64,000 nucleotides of DNA. It comes from Haloferax mucosum ATCC BAA-1512. GTDB lineage: Archaea; Halobacteriota; Halobacteria; Halobacteriales; Haloferacaceae. Of the stretch, positions 52,725-61,288 are shown piece by piece (positions within the stretch are counted from its first letter, which is position 1; each line of letters starts with the position of its first letter). Made by a program: the position numbers and the translations under genes. The notes beneath the pieces are model-generated. The model was not told the origin of the DNA. It saw only the letters and a program-made list of their open reading frames with translations, and did not search any database. The DNA lies in the NCBI RefSeq assembly GCF_000337815.1, contig NZ_AOLN01000010.1, forward strand, positions 62,001-126,000, in the 5' to 3' direction.

Positions 52725-53320
52725 CGGCCGCGACGGTGGAGACCGAGCGCCAAGAGTACGCCTACGAGGTGTACGACGAAACAATCGACCGGACCATCGG
52801 CTTCGCCGAACTCGAACTGGAGCGGGACTTCGACCGCCTCCACACGTGGTTCGGCTACGACCACGTGAAACCGGACTGGCAACTCGACCTGCCCCGGTCC
52901 GAGTTCCGGTTAGAACTCGACGCGAAGGTGAGCGACGACCACCTCACGCTGTACATCGGCTACATCGACCACGTGCCGATGAGCTACTGGGAGACGTACG
53001 ACGCGAAAGACGACGTCCTCAGTGAGTGCTACGACGTACACCCCGACGACAGAGGTATTCACGTGCTTCTCGGTCCGCCGGAGTACGTCGCCCGTGGCTA
53101 CGGAACGGCCATGATTCAGGCAATTACGGCGTTTCAGTTCGAGACGACCGACGCAAAGCGTATCGTCGGCGAACCGGACATCCGAAGCGAGCGCACACAC
53201 CACGTCTTGGATAAATGTCACTTCGACCGAAAAGGGGAGATTTCGCTTCCGGACAAAGATGCCATGCTCGTACACTGTGAGCGTGACCGATTCTACGAGG
53301 AGAGTGCGTACGATGAGTGA
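52721..53320 (+). CDS. iucB: Hydroxylamine N-acyltransferase IucB (GNAT)
   Basis: 199-aa acetyltransferase that acylates the N-hydroxy-diamine. GTG start overlapping iucA. The acyl-CoA binding region is HVLLGPPEYVARGYGTAMIQ and the C-terminal half has RIVGEPDIRSERTHHVLDKC, both as in RhbD/IucB proteins. It overlaps iucD by 8 nt. Confidence 0.9.
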   Translation: MTAATVETERQEYAYEVYDETIDRTIGFAELELERDFDRLHTWFGYDHVKPDWQLDLPRSEFRLELDAKVSDDHLTLYIGYIDHVPMSYWETYDAKDDVLSECYDVHPDDRGIHVLLGPPEYVARGYGTAMIQAITAFQFETTDAKRIVGEPDIRSERTHHVLDKCHFDRKGEISLPDKDAMLVHCERDRFYEESAYDE

Positions 53321-54872
53321 CCGAAGTGAGCGCGAGCCGAAAAACGGGGGTGAGAGTGGAAGGAAAGATGGCTCCGAGAGTAAGGAGAGTGAGACACCCG
53401 TTCACGACGTACTCGGCGTCGGTCTCGGCCCATTCAATCTCGGTCTCGCGGCGCTTCTCGACAGCGCCGACGACGAGGTCGATGCCGTCTTCCTCGAACA
53501 GGACGCCGAGTTCGCGTGGCACGAGGGGATGCTCATCGAGGGGACGACACTCGAAGTGCCGTTCCTCGCCGACCTCGTGACGCTGGCTGACCCGACGAGT
53601 CAGCACAGCTATCTGAACTACCTCCGCGAGACCGGCCGCATCTACGAGTTTTACTTCTACGAGCGGTTCCAAATTCCTCGCCGAGAGTACAACGACTACC
53701 TCCAGTGGGTGAGTGAACGACTCGGGTCGTGTCGGTTCGAGCGACGCGTGACCGATATCCGATGGTGTGAGGGCAACGACAGCGTAAGCGACACTGGCGG
53801 CGCAGACGGTTCCGGCGATTCTGGCAGTGGCGACGACGCCAGCGACGGTGGCGATGCGGCCGACGCCGGCGGCGGCTATTTCGAGGTCATCGCCCGCCAT
53901 CCCGACCACGGCGAAGAGCACTATTATCGCGCGGAGGACATCATCTTCGGCGTTGGCAGTCGCCCGCACGTTCCGGACGCCCTCGGCGGCCACCCAGAGC
54001 GTGACGTGTTCCACACCGCCGCCTACCGAAATCGCAAGGCCCGCTGTCTCGACGCGGATTCGATTACCGTCATCGGGTCGGGACAGAGCGCGGCGGAGGT
54101 CTTTTTGGACCTGCTCAACGCGCAGGCCGACGCGGACTACCGCCTCGATTGGCTCACTCGGTCGGCGGGCTTTTTCCCGATGGAGTACTCGAAACTCGGG
54201 CTACAGCACTTCACGCCGGAGTACACGCAGTACTTCAACGACCTCCCACAGGAGACCCGCGACGAGTTGTACCCCGAGCAAGGATTGCTGTACAAAGGCA
54301 TCGACGTAAACACCAGCGCCGAGATTTACGACATGCTCTACCGGCGGTCCATCGGCGACCGTGACCCCGACGTGGGGCTGTTTGCGATGACGGAAGTCAC
54401 CGATATCGACCGTATCGGAGGCGACCGCACCGAAGAGACTGACCCGCGATATCTCCTCGTTTGCGAGCAGTGGCAGTCCGAAACGCGGTTTACCCACGAC
54501 AGCGAGGTCGTGATTCTCGGGACCGGCTATCACCGACCGACACCCGGCTTTCTGTCGCCGCTCGAATCCGCTATCGAGTGGGACGACCAGGGCCGATACT
54601 GCGTCACAGAAGATTACCGCCTCCGGACGGACGACGACGTGACGGGCCGCATCTTCGTCCAGAACGCGGAACTGCACACCCACGGGGTCGGCGCGCCTGA
54701 CCTCGGGCTAGGATGCTACCGAAACGCGCATATCGTGAACCAACTCTGCGACCGCACCGTCTACCCGGAAGACGAAGATACGGTCTTCCAAGACTTCGCG
54801 GTCGAGGAGTTCCTCGAAACAGTTGACGGACGAGACACACAGATAACATCCTCGATGGAGAGACAAAGATGA
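53313..54872 (+). CDS. iucD: Diamine N-monooxygenase IucD (flavin-dependent)
   Basis: 519-aa FAD/NADPH enzyme that hydroxylates the primary amine of 1,3-diaminopropane. FAD motif VLGVGLGPFNLGLAALLD, substrate region DLVTLADPTSQHSYLNYLRE, NADPH motif ITVIGSGQSAAEVFLDLL, and the ATGYH-like VVILGTGYHRPTPGFL. Two halophile-type insertions: a charged N-terminal tail of ~28 residues and a Gly/Asp/Ser low-complexity stretch at about 155-188. ATG 53313 matches the family start and overlaps iucB; an upstream ATG at 53259 is within iucB. RhbE equivalent. Confidence 0.92.
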   Translation: MSDRSEREPKNGGESGRKDGSESKESETPVHDVLGVGLGPFNLGLAALLDSADDEVDAVFLEQDAEFAWHEGMLIEGTTLEVPFLADLVTLADPTSQHSYLNYLRETGRIYEFYFYERFQIPRREYNDYLQWVSERLGSCRFERRVTDIRWCEGNDSVSDTGGADGSGDSGSGDDASDGGDAADAGGGYFEVIARHPDHGEEHYYRAEDIIFGVGSRPHVPDALGGHPERDVFHTAAYRNRKARCLDADSITVIGSGQSAAEVFLDLLNAQADADYRLDWLTRSAGFFPMEYSKLGLQHFTPEYTQYFNDLPQETRDELYPEQGLLYKGIDVNTSAEIYDMLYRRSIGDRDPDVGLFAMTEVTDIDRIGGDRTEETDPRYLLVCEQWQSETRFTHDSEVVILGTGYHRPTPGFLSPLESAIEWDDQGRYCVTEDYRLRTDDDVTGRIFVQNAELHTHGVGAPDLGLGCYRNAHIVNQLCDRTVYPEDEDTVFQDFAVEEFLETVDGRDTQITSSMERQR

Positions 54873-56713
54873 ACGGACGAGACACACTTACGACGGCGCT
54901 CGAAACGGGGCGGTGGACCGGTGTCAACCGCGAACTGCTCGCCAAGATGATCGAGGAGTTCCTCTACGAGGAGTTGCTCGAACCGACCGAACGGGAGAGC
55001 GACGGTGACCGCGAGGACGGCGAGTGGACGCAGTATCGACTCGATTACGACGACGTCGCCTATCGATTCGAGGCGATGTCGCGGCCGTTCGATAGCTACC
55101 GTGTCGAGTTGGAGAGCATCGAGCGCAAGGAAGACAGCGAGTGGACCGACGCGACCGACGCCGTACAGTTCCTCCTCGATGCCCGCGAATCACTCGGCGT
55201 CGCGCCCGAAACGGCGAGCCACCTCGTTCGAGAGTACAACAACACGCTCCTCGCCGACGCGCACATCGACGCTCGAAAGTCTGGTGTCGAAAAGAGCATC
55301 CTCGACATGGACTACCCCGAGATAGAAGGGGAGATGGAGGGTCACCCGTGGTTCACTATCAACAAAGGTCGAATCGGGTTCGGCTACGACGATTACCGGT
55401 CGTACGCGCCCGAATTGAAAAACCCACAGTCGCTCGTGTGGGTCGCCGTTCATCGAGCGGTCGCCGACTTCCGAAGCGTGGACGGTCTCGATTACGAGTC
55501 GCTCCTGGACCAACAACTCGGGGACACGACCGCGGAGTTCGCCGACAGACTCCGCAATCAGGGTCACGACCCGGCTTCGTACTACTACCTCCCTGTCCAC
55601 GAGTGGCAGTGGAACAACACCGTCAGCCAGTTGTTCGCCGATGAGATTGCGACCGATGCAATCGTCCCGCTCGGAACCGGGCCGAACACGTATCTCCCAC
55701 AGCAGTCGGTGCGGACGCTCACGAACGTTTCAGACCCCGAAAAGCCGCACGTCAAAGTCCCCATTCGAGTACTAAACACCATCGTCTACCGGGGTCTGCC
55801 GGGGACGCAGGCGCTCGAAGCACCGCGGGTCACGGAGTACGTGAAGTCGATTCGAGACGGCGATTCGTTCCTCAGAGACGACTGTAATCTCGTGTTACCG
55901 GGGGAGATTGCGAGCATCAACTACGACCACCCGAAGTTCTCACAACTCGAAGACGCGCCGTACCAGTACCACGAGTTATTGGGCGCGGTCTGGCGCGAGA
56001 GCGTCGAATCACTCGTCGAAGACGACGAGCAGGTACTCCCGCTGTCGGCGCTTATGCACGAAGACACGGACGGGAGACCAATCGTCTCGAAACTCGCCGA
56101 GCGCGCCGGGTGCTCCGTAGACGAGTGGTTGTCGGAGTGTTTCGACGTGTTGCTCCCGCCGCTCCTGCAGTATCTCTACAAGTACGGACTCGTCTTCATG
56201 CCCCACGGGACGAACACGATGCTCATCCTGCGAGATGGAGTGCCGACGCGGCTCGCCATCAAAGACTACGTGGACGAAATCGCAGTCAGCGAAGTCTGGC
56301 TTCCCGAACTCGACCGACTGCCGGACGGCTTGTACGAACACGACGAGATTATCCATCAGCGTCCCCCCGAGGGGATGTGCCAGCACATCGTCGGCACGCT
56401 GTTCGTCTGCGTGCTCCGCTACGTCGCGGACCTGCTCAATCGCCGGGAGGGGTACGAAGAGCGCAAGCTCTGGCGGCACGTTCGAGCGACTATCGAGGAG
56501 TACCAATCGAAGTTCCCGGAACTCGAAGCGCGATTCGACCTGTTCGACCTGTTCAAACCAGAGTACGAAAAACTCTGTCTGAACCGGAACCGACTGGTCG
56601 AATACGGCTACAGCGACGACCACGCGCCACCCGAAGTCGAGTCCTACGGCACCGTCTCGAACGCGCTTGCGGATATCGAACCGACGATTCAGACGGGACC
56701 GACAAACGAGTAG
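54869..56713 (+). CDS. iucC: NRPS-independent siderophore synthetase, IucA/IucC family (second)
   Basis: 614 aa. Second condensing enzyme, completing the citrate bis-hydroxamate. Blocks: EGHPWFTINKGRIGFGYDDY, YYYLPVHEWQWNNTVSQLF, QQSVRTLTNVSDPEKPHVKV, and FMPHGTNTMLILRDGVPTRL, which corresponds to the E/H-x-H-x-QN motif with Thr-Asn instead of Gln-Asn. ATGA overlap with iucD. RhbF equivalent and last gene of the operon; a T-run follows. Confidence 0.92.
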   Translation: MNGRDTLTTALETGRWTGVNRELLAKMIEEFLYEELLEPTERESDGDREDGEWTQYRLDYDDVAYRFEAMSRPFDSYRVELESIERKEDSEWTDATDAVQFLLDARESLGVAPETASHLVREYNNTLLADAHIDARKSGVEKSILDMDYPEIEGEMEGHPWFTINKGRIGFGYDDYRSYAPELKNPQSLVWVAVHRAVADFRSVDGLDYESLLDQQLGDTTAEFADRLRNQGHDPASYYYLPVHEWQWNNTVSQLFADEIATDAIVPLGTGPNTYLPQQSVRTLTNVSDPEKPHVKVPIRVLNTIVYRGLPGTQALEAPRVTEYVKSIRDGDSFLRDDCNLVLPGEIASINYDHPKFSQLEDAPYQYHELLGAVWRESVESLVEDDEQVLPLSALMHEDTDGRPIVSKLAERAGCSVDEWLSECFDVLLPPLLQYLYKYGLVFMPHGTNTMLILRDGVPTRLAIKDYVDEIAVSEVWLPELDRLPDGLYEHDEIIHQRPPEGMCQHIVGTLFVCVLRYVADLLNRREGYEERKLWRHVRATIEEYQSKFPELEARFDLFDLFKPEYEKLCLNRNRLVEYGYSDDHAPPEVESYGTVSNALADIEPTIQTGPTNE

Positions 56714-56756
56714 CGGAGCGTTCGAACGTATAGTTCGCTGGAGACACCGAGAACCC

Positions 56757-56764
56757 TTATTTTT
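56757..56764 (+). terminator. T-run terminator of the siderophore operon
   Basis: TTATTTTT about 45 nt after the iucC stop, followed by an AT-rich stretch. Fits archaeal oligo-T termination. Confidence 0.5.
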
Positions 56765-57088
56765 AAAACTTACATAATAATACCCAGATATTCGAAAACA
56801 ATATAGGACCAATTGAACCAATATGCCAACGGATGAGACAAGCAGGCACATTAATAGCACTAAGCACACTATTTTGATTCGAGGGTAGAATACGCAGTGA
56901 TTGGTCTACGGATGGCCATTTTCGAGTAGCCGCGTAGCTGTTTTTCACGCTGATGTAGATTCTAACTCGGTAGTGAAAATAGCCAATGGAAATCGAACAG
57001 AACTGCGTACGGACTGGGGAACCAGAGACGAGTGGCCAAAAGCGTATGACAATCAAATCACGGGAGAGAATTCCAGTTCAGGTGGCTA

Positions 57089-57110
57089 ATTACACGCGTA
57101 TGGTTGTAAT
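57089..57110. repeat. Dyad element ATTAC-N12-GTAAT, copy 1
   Basis: ATTACACGCGTATGGTTGTA followed by AT. It shares ATTACACG, GTATG and GTAAT, at identical spacing, with copy 2 112 nt downstream. Candidate regulator-binding site for the chitinase locus. Confidence 0.4.
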
Positions 57111-57200
57111 AGAGATGTTCGGATACCGAATAACGCTCGTCTCAAACCAACGGGTCCAGCCGCCGAACTCAAGAAGGAACCACCAACGGACACGATTCCC

Positions 57201-57222
57201 ATTACACGAGTATGCCCGTAAT
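57201..57222. repeat. Dyad element ATTAC-N12-GTAAT, copy 2
   Basis: ATTACACGAGTATGCCCGTA followed by AT. Same layout as copy 1 with 18 of 22 positions identical; the differences fall in the middle. Confidence 0.4.
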
Positions 57223-57673
57223 GGAGTGGTCGGTCGGCTTCGCTGGGTGCTCGATAATCGCAAGACACGATAGAATCCGAACGGGCGTTCGCATTACGAA
57301 ACAGAATGTCGAGGAGCGGGGAGATACGGGATGAAGCCACACGATAAGCTCGTGGAAAAACAAAGCACCAAAAATAGGTAATTCGGAGGTTTAACGACCA
57401 GTAGACTGCTTTTGGAGTAAAATGGAACCGGAAGCCGAGGAGAATGAGTTGTTACTATTACGAAATCATTGACGACGCAAGTGCGAATACGACCACCCGA
57501 ATCGGCACGCAGTCGGTCGAATACTGGCGGTATATGAGCTTCAAACATTGAGCCTATGTCGGATAAAATATCATTGGCCGTAGAATTATTATAGTGTGTC
57601 AGACAATCACTGTACAGGATACGTTCGGCAATACTGCACACATGAGTGCGCAGTCGGACGGTCCGCCCGAATC

Positions 57674-59296
57674 ATGAAACAGAGCAGACGAAGCTACCTA
57701 CGGAACACGTCAGCCCTGCTCGCGCTCCTCGGTGGCGCGGGTACGGCCGCAGCAGCAGAGAACCCCCCAAAGTGGGACCCCGAAGCGACCTATACCGGCG
57801 GGGACCGAGTCACTCACAACGGCTATATCTGGGAGGCGAAGTGGTGGACGAAAGGCGACGAGCCGACCACCGACGCCAACATGTGGAAACAGATCGGCGA
57901 GGCCGGTGGTGGCGGCGACGGCCCGAAGGCGTCGTTTACCGCGAGCGACCTCGTCATCAATCCCGGTGAAACCGTCCAGTTCGACGCGAGCGGGTCCGGC
58001 GACACAGCCACCCAGTACGACTGGGACTTCGGCGATGGCACGACAGGTACCGGGAAAACCACGTCGCACACCTACGGTTCGGTCGGCGAGTACACGGTGA
58101 CGCTGACCGTAACCGACGACTCCGGCGCGAGCGGTTCGACGACGAAGGTCATCACCGCGAGCGACGGCGGCATGCCGACAGACAAGCGCGTCGTCGGCTA
58201 CTACATGCAGTGGGCGCAGTGGGACCGCGAGTACAACCCCGGCGACATCCCGCTGGACAAGGTTACACACGTCAACTACGCCTTCCTGACGGTGAAACAG
58301 GACGGGACCGTCGATTACATCAGCGAGAACGCGGCGATGCGAGTCCTCGAACCCGAATCGTGGCACGACCACACCGGATTCGACGAACTCGTTGACGACC
58401 CGACGACCAAGTTCCTGTTTTCCATCGGCGGCTGGAACGACTCGAAGTACTTCTCGGACGCCGCGAAGAACGAAGCGAACCGACAGCGGTTCGCAAAGAC
58501 CGCCGTCGAAATCATGCGCAAGCACAACTTCGACGGTCTCGACATCGACTGGGAGTATCCCGGCGGTGGCGGAAAGTCCGGGAACAACGTCCGCGACGGC
58601 GACAAAAAGCGGTACTCCGACCTGCTCGATGCGGTCAGAACCGAACTCGACGCCGCAGAAAAAGAAGACGGCCAAGAGTACCTGCTGACGACCGCGCTGT
58701 CCGCGGACCCGAAGAAAAACGAAGGGCTTGACCACCAGCAGAACACCGGTCTGCTCGACTTCGTGAACGTCATGACGTACGACTTCCACGGAGCCTTCGA
58801 CGAATACACGAACCACCAGAGTCCGCTGTACTTCAAGGAGAACGACCCATCCCCGCGTGCGGCCGACTTCAACGTCGATGCCGCGATGAGCTATTGGGCG
58901 AACACCGCGTTCGATAGCTCACAACTCTCGATGGGACTGCCGTTCTACGGCCGAAGCTTCGGAAACGTCGCAAGTAGCGACAACGGTGGTCTCTACCAGT
59001 CCTTCGATGGGTCGCCCGACGGGACGTGGGGACAGGACAACGGTATCATGGAGTTCTGGGACATCAACAAGAACCTCAAACCTAGCTCCGAATACGAGTA
59101 CTACTGGGACGACACGGCCAAGGTCCCGTGGATTTACTCGAAGAGTTCGGACGTGCTCGTCAGCTACGACAATCCGAAGTCGGTCGGCATCAAGACGGAC
59201 TACGCCGTCAACAACGATATCGGCGGGCTGATGTTCTGGGCCTTCTCGGGCGACAAAAACGAAGTGCTACTCGACACGGTTCTCGAACACCTCTAA
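57674..59296 (+). CDS. Secreted GH18 chitinase 1
   Basis: 540 aa. Tat signal SRRSYLRNTSALLALLGGAG, chitin-binding module at about 31-75 (KWDPEATYTGGDRVTHNGYI, WEAKWWTKGDEP), PKD module at about 84-163 (YDWDFGDGTTGTGKTTSHTY), then a GH18 barrel from about 171 (KRVVGYYMQWAQWDREYNPG). The catalytic motif DGLDIDWE is complete (D287, D290, D292, E294). SIGGWND and VMTYDFHGAFD are the other conserved strands. It hydrolyses chitin outside the cell with retention. ATG 57674 gives the proper Tat start; a longer frame upstream is not typical. First of four chitinase genes. Confidence 0.94.
   Translation: MKQSRRSYLRNTSALLALLGGAGTAAAAENPPKWDPEATYTGGDRVTHNGYIWEAKWWTKGDEPTTDANMWKQIGEAGGGGDGPKASFTASDLVINPGETVQFDASGSGDTATQYDWDFGDGTTGTGKTTSHTYGSVGEYTVTLTVTDDSGASGSTTKVITASDGGMPTDKRVVGYYMQWAQWDREYNPGDIPLDKVTHVNYAFLTVKQDGTVDYISENAAMRVLEPESWHDHTGFDELVDDPTTKFLFSIGGWNDSKYFSDAAKNEANRQRFAKTAVEIMRKHNFDGLDIDWEYPGGGGKSGNNVRDGDKKRYSDLLDAVRTELDAAEKEDGQEYLLTTALSADPKKNEGLDHQQNTGLLDFVNVMTYDFHGAFDEYTNHQSPLYFKENDPSPRAADFNVDAAMSYWANTAFDSSQLSMGLPFYGRSFGNVASSDNGGLYQSFDGSPDGTWGQDNGIMEFWDINKNLKPSSEYEYYWDDTAKVPWIYSKSSDVLVSYDNPKSVGIKTDYAVNNDIGGLMFWAFSGDKNEVLLDTVLEHL
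57830..57906. repeat. 77-bp exact repeat in chitinase 1 (copy A)
   Basis: Identical over 77 bp to 59741-59817 in chitinase 2, covering the end of the chitin-binding module (WEAKWWTKGDEPTTDANMWK and QIGEAG). The flanks differ at synonymous sites, so identity is limited to this block. Confidence 0.85.
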
Positions 59297-59584
59297 AACG
59301 GAAGCACACGACACTCGCGGAACCCGACTCACGAGCAGTACAGACGCCGACTGCGACGCGTCCCGGACGGCGGGAGGCGTCGAATAGCGGCCGCAAAATC
59401 CAATTATAGTATGCTAAAATTTATTTTTCATAAATATTTAATAATTGCTACTCGGTACGGTACCCGTCGCCAGCGAGTCGGTGCGGTCGTGTAAATCGGC
59501 AGACGCCGTTGGGGCGCCGGATACCGCCCCGGAAGTGGTGGCCTCTGCTGGGATACGACCCGCTGACGAGGGCGACGTTCAACC

Positions 59585-61288
59585 ATGAAACAGAGCAGAC
59601 GGAACTACCTACGGAATACGTCAGGCCTCCTCGCACTCCTCTCGGGCGCGAGCGCAACCGCATCGGCAGAGACGCCGCCAGCGTGGCAACCAGACGTCGC
59701 GTACGAAGGCGGCGACCGCGTCACCCACAACGACTACGTGTGGGAGGCGAAGTGGTGGACGAAAGGCGACGAGCCGACCACCGACGCCAACATGTGGAAA
59801 CAGATCGGCGAGGCCGGCGGTGGCGGCGGCCTGAAGGCATCGTTCACTGCGAGCGACGGCTACGTCGAACCCGGGTCGGAGGTCGTCTTCGACGCGAGCG
59901 GGTCGAGCGGAAGCCCCACGAGTTACGAGTGGGACTTCGGTGACGGCACGACCGGCACCGGAAAGACCGCGTCCCACACCTACGACTCCGAAAGCGAATA
60001 CACAATCACGCTGACCATCAGCAACGCGGACGGAACCGATTCGACGACGAGAACGGTCACGGTCTCGCAGAACGCCCCGTCCGATGAGTTCAGTATCGTC
60101 GGCTACTACCCGAGTTGGAAGGGCAACGAGGAGTACCAGTACTACCCCGAGGACATCCCCTTCGACAAGGTAACCGACGTTCTGTACGCGTTCCTCAACG
60201 TGAAGGCGGACGGCAGTGTCGTCATCCCGGACAGCGAAGTAGACCACGAAAGTCTGCTCCAGTCGTTCTCTGACCTCAAGCAAGGACCGGCCGCCGACAC
60301 GACGCTCAAACTCTCTATCGGTGGGTGGGCGCTCTCACCCGGCTTCGAAGACGCCGCAAAAAACGAGACGAACCGAACCCGGTTCGCGGAGACTGCCGTC
60401 TCACTCATGCGGAAGTACGATTTCGACGGCATCGACATCGACTGGGAACACCCCGGTCCGAACCGTGGCGTCTGCGAGTGCGGCAGTGCCGAAGGGCCGG
60501 CGAATCACGTCAAACTGCTCCAGGCAGTGCGTGACAAACTCGACGCCGTGGAGAAAGAAGACGGACGGACGTACTACCTCTCTGTCGCAAACGGCGGGTC
60601 GGACTGGAACGCCTCGCTCATCAAGCACCGCGAAGTCGAACGCGTCGTTGACGAAATCTACATGATGGCGTACGACTTCACCGGCGTCTGGCACGAGACC
60701 GCGGGGCTGAACGCGCCGATATACGGCACGCCGAACGACTACCCGCCGTCGGGCGACGCCCAACAGTACAGCGTCGAGACGACGCTCGAAATCTGGAAGA
60801 ACAAGGGCTACTGGGTCGATTGGATGCAGTGGGAAGATTACGGCGAACCGGTCGAAGACCCCGCGAGCCTCGTTCTCGGCCTGCCGTTCTACGGCCGCGG
60901 TTGTAAGGTCGAAAACGGTATCTGGGACACCTTCTCGCTTGCCGACTGGCAACAGGGCGACCCGAAGCACCAAAACGAGGTTATCCCACCGGGCACGTGG
61001 AACGACCTCCTCGGACCCGACCAGGCGAACACCGGCGCGTTCGACTACGGCGACCTCGAAAACAACTACGAAGGTGCCGACGGCTGGCAGAAGAATGTCA
61101 ACGAACAGGGACAGGTGCCGTGGCTCTGGAACGAAGAGAAGGGCATCTTCATCAGCTACGATGACCCGGCATCCATCGAGGAGAAGGTCAAACTCGCAAA
61201 GTCCCGCGGACTCGGCGGCGTGATGTTCTGGGAACTGTCGCAGGACTACAACGGTACCCTCCTCGACACCATCAACGCCAACAAATGA
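59585..61288 (+). CDS. Secreted GH18 chitinase 2
   Basis: 567 aa. Tat signal SRRNYLRNTSGLLALLSGAS, chitin-binding module 31-75, PKD module about 84-161 (YEWDFGDGTTGTGKTASHTY), GH18 from about 168 (FSIVGYYPSWKGNEEYQYYP). Catalytic DGIDIDWE complete (D281, D284, D286, E288). LSIGGWALSPGFEDAA and MMAYDFTGVWHE match GH18 strands; a longer insertion with CECG after the active site distinguishes it from chitinase 1. The 288-nt gap upstream is AT-rich with a T-run and TTTAATAA near 59438, so it may have its own promoter. ATGA overlap with chitinase 3. Confidence 0.93.
   Translation: MKQSRRNYLRNTSGLLALLSGASATASAETPPAWQPDVAYEGGDRVTHNDYVWEAKWWTKGDEPTTDANMWKQIGEAGGGGGLKASFTASDGYVEPGSEVVFDASGSSGSPTSYEWDFGDGTTGTGKTASHTYDSESEYTITLTISNADGTDSTTRTVTVSQNAPSDEFSIVGYYPSWKGNEEYQYYPEDIPFDKVTDVLYAFLNVKADGSVVIPDSEVDHESLLQSFSDLKQGPAADTTLKLSIGGWALSPGFEDAAKNETNRTRFAETAVSLMRKYDFDGIDIDWEHPGPNRGVCECGSAEGPANHVKLLQAVRDKLDAVEKEDGRTYYLSVANGGSDWNASLIKHREVERVVDEIYMMAYDFTGVWHETAGLNAPIYGTPNDYPPSGDAQQYSVETTLEIWKNKGYWVDWMQWEDYGEPVEDPASLVLGLPFYGRGCKVENGIWDTFSLADWQQGDPKHQNEVIPPGTWNDLLGPDQANTGAFDYGDLENNYEGADGWQKNVNEQGQVPWLWNEEKGIFISYDDPASIEEKVKLAKSRGLGGVMFWELSQDYNGTLLDTINANK
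59741..59817. repeat. 77-bp exact repeat in chitinase 2 (copy B)
   Basis: Exact partner of 57830-57906. Confidence 0.85.

Larger units (their letters stand above)
56714..57673. other. 960-nt intergenic region upstream of the chitinase genes
   Basis: No convincing gene; all longer frames are basic and Ser/Cys-rich. It contains the operon terminator, two related dyad elements (57089-57110, 57201-57222) and an AT-rich TTATTATA near 57585-57592 that could be the chitinase promoter. Confidence 0.55.
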
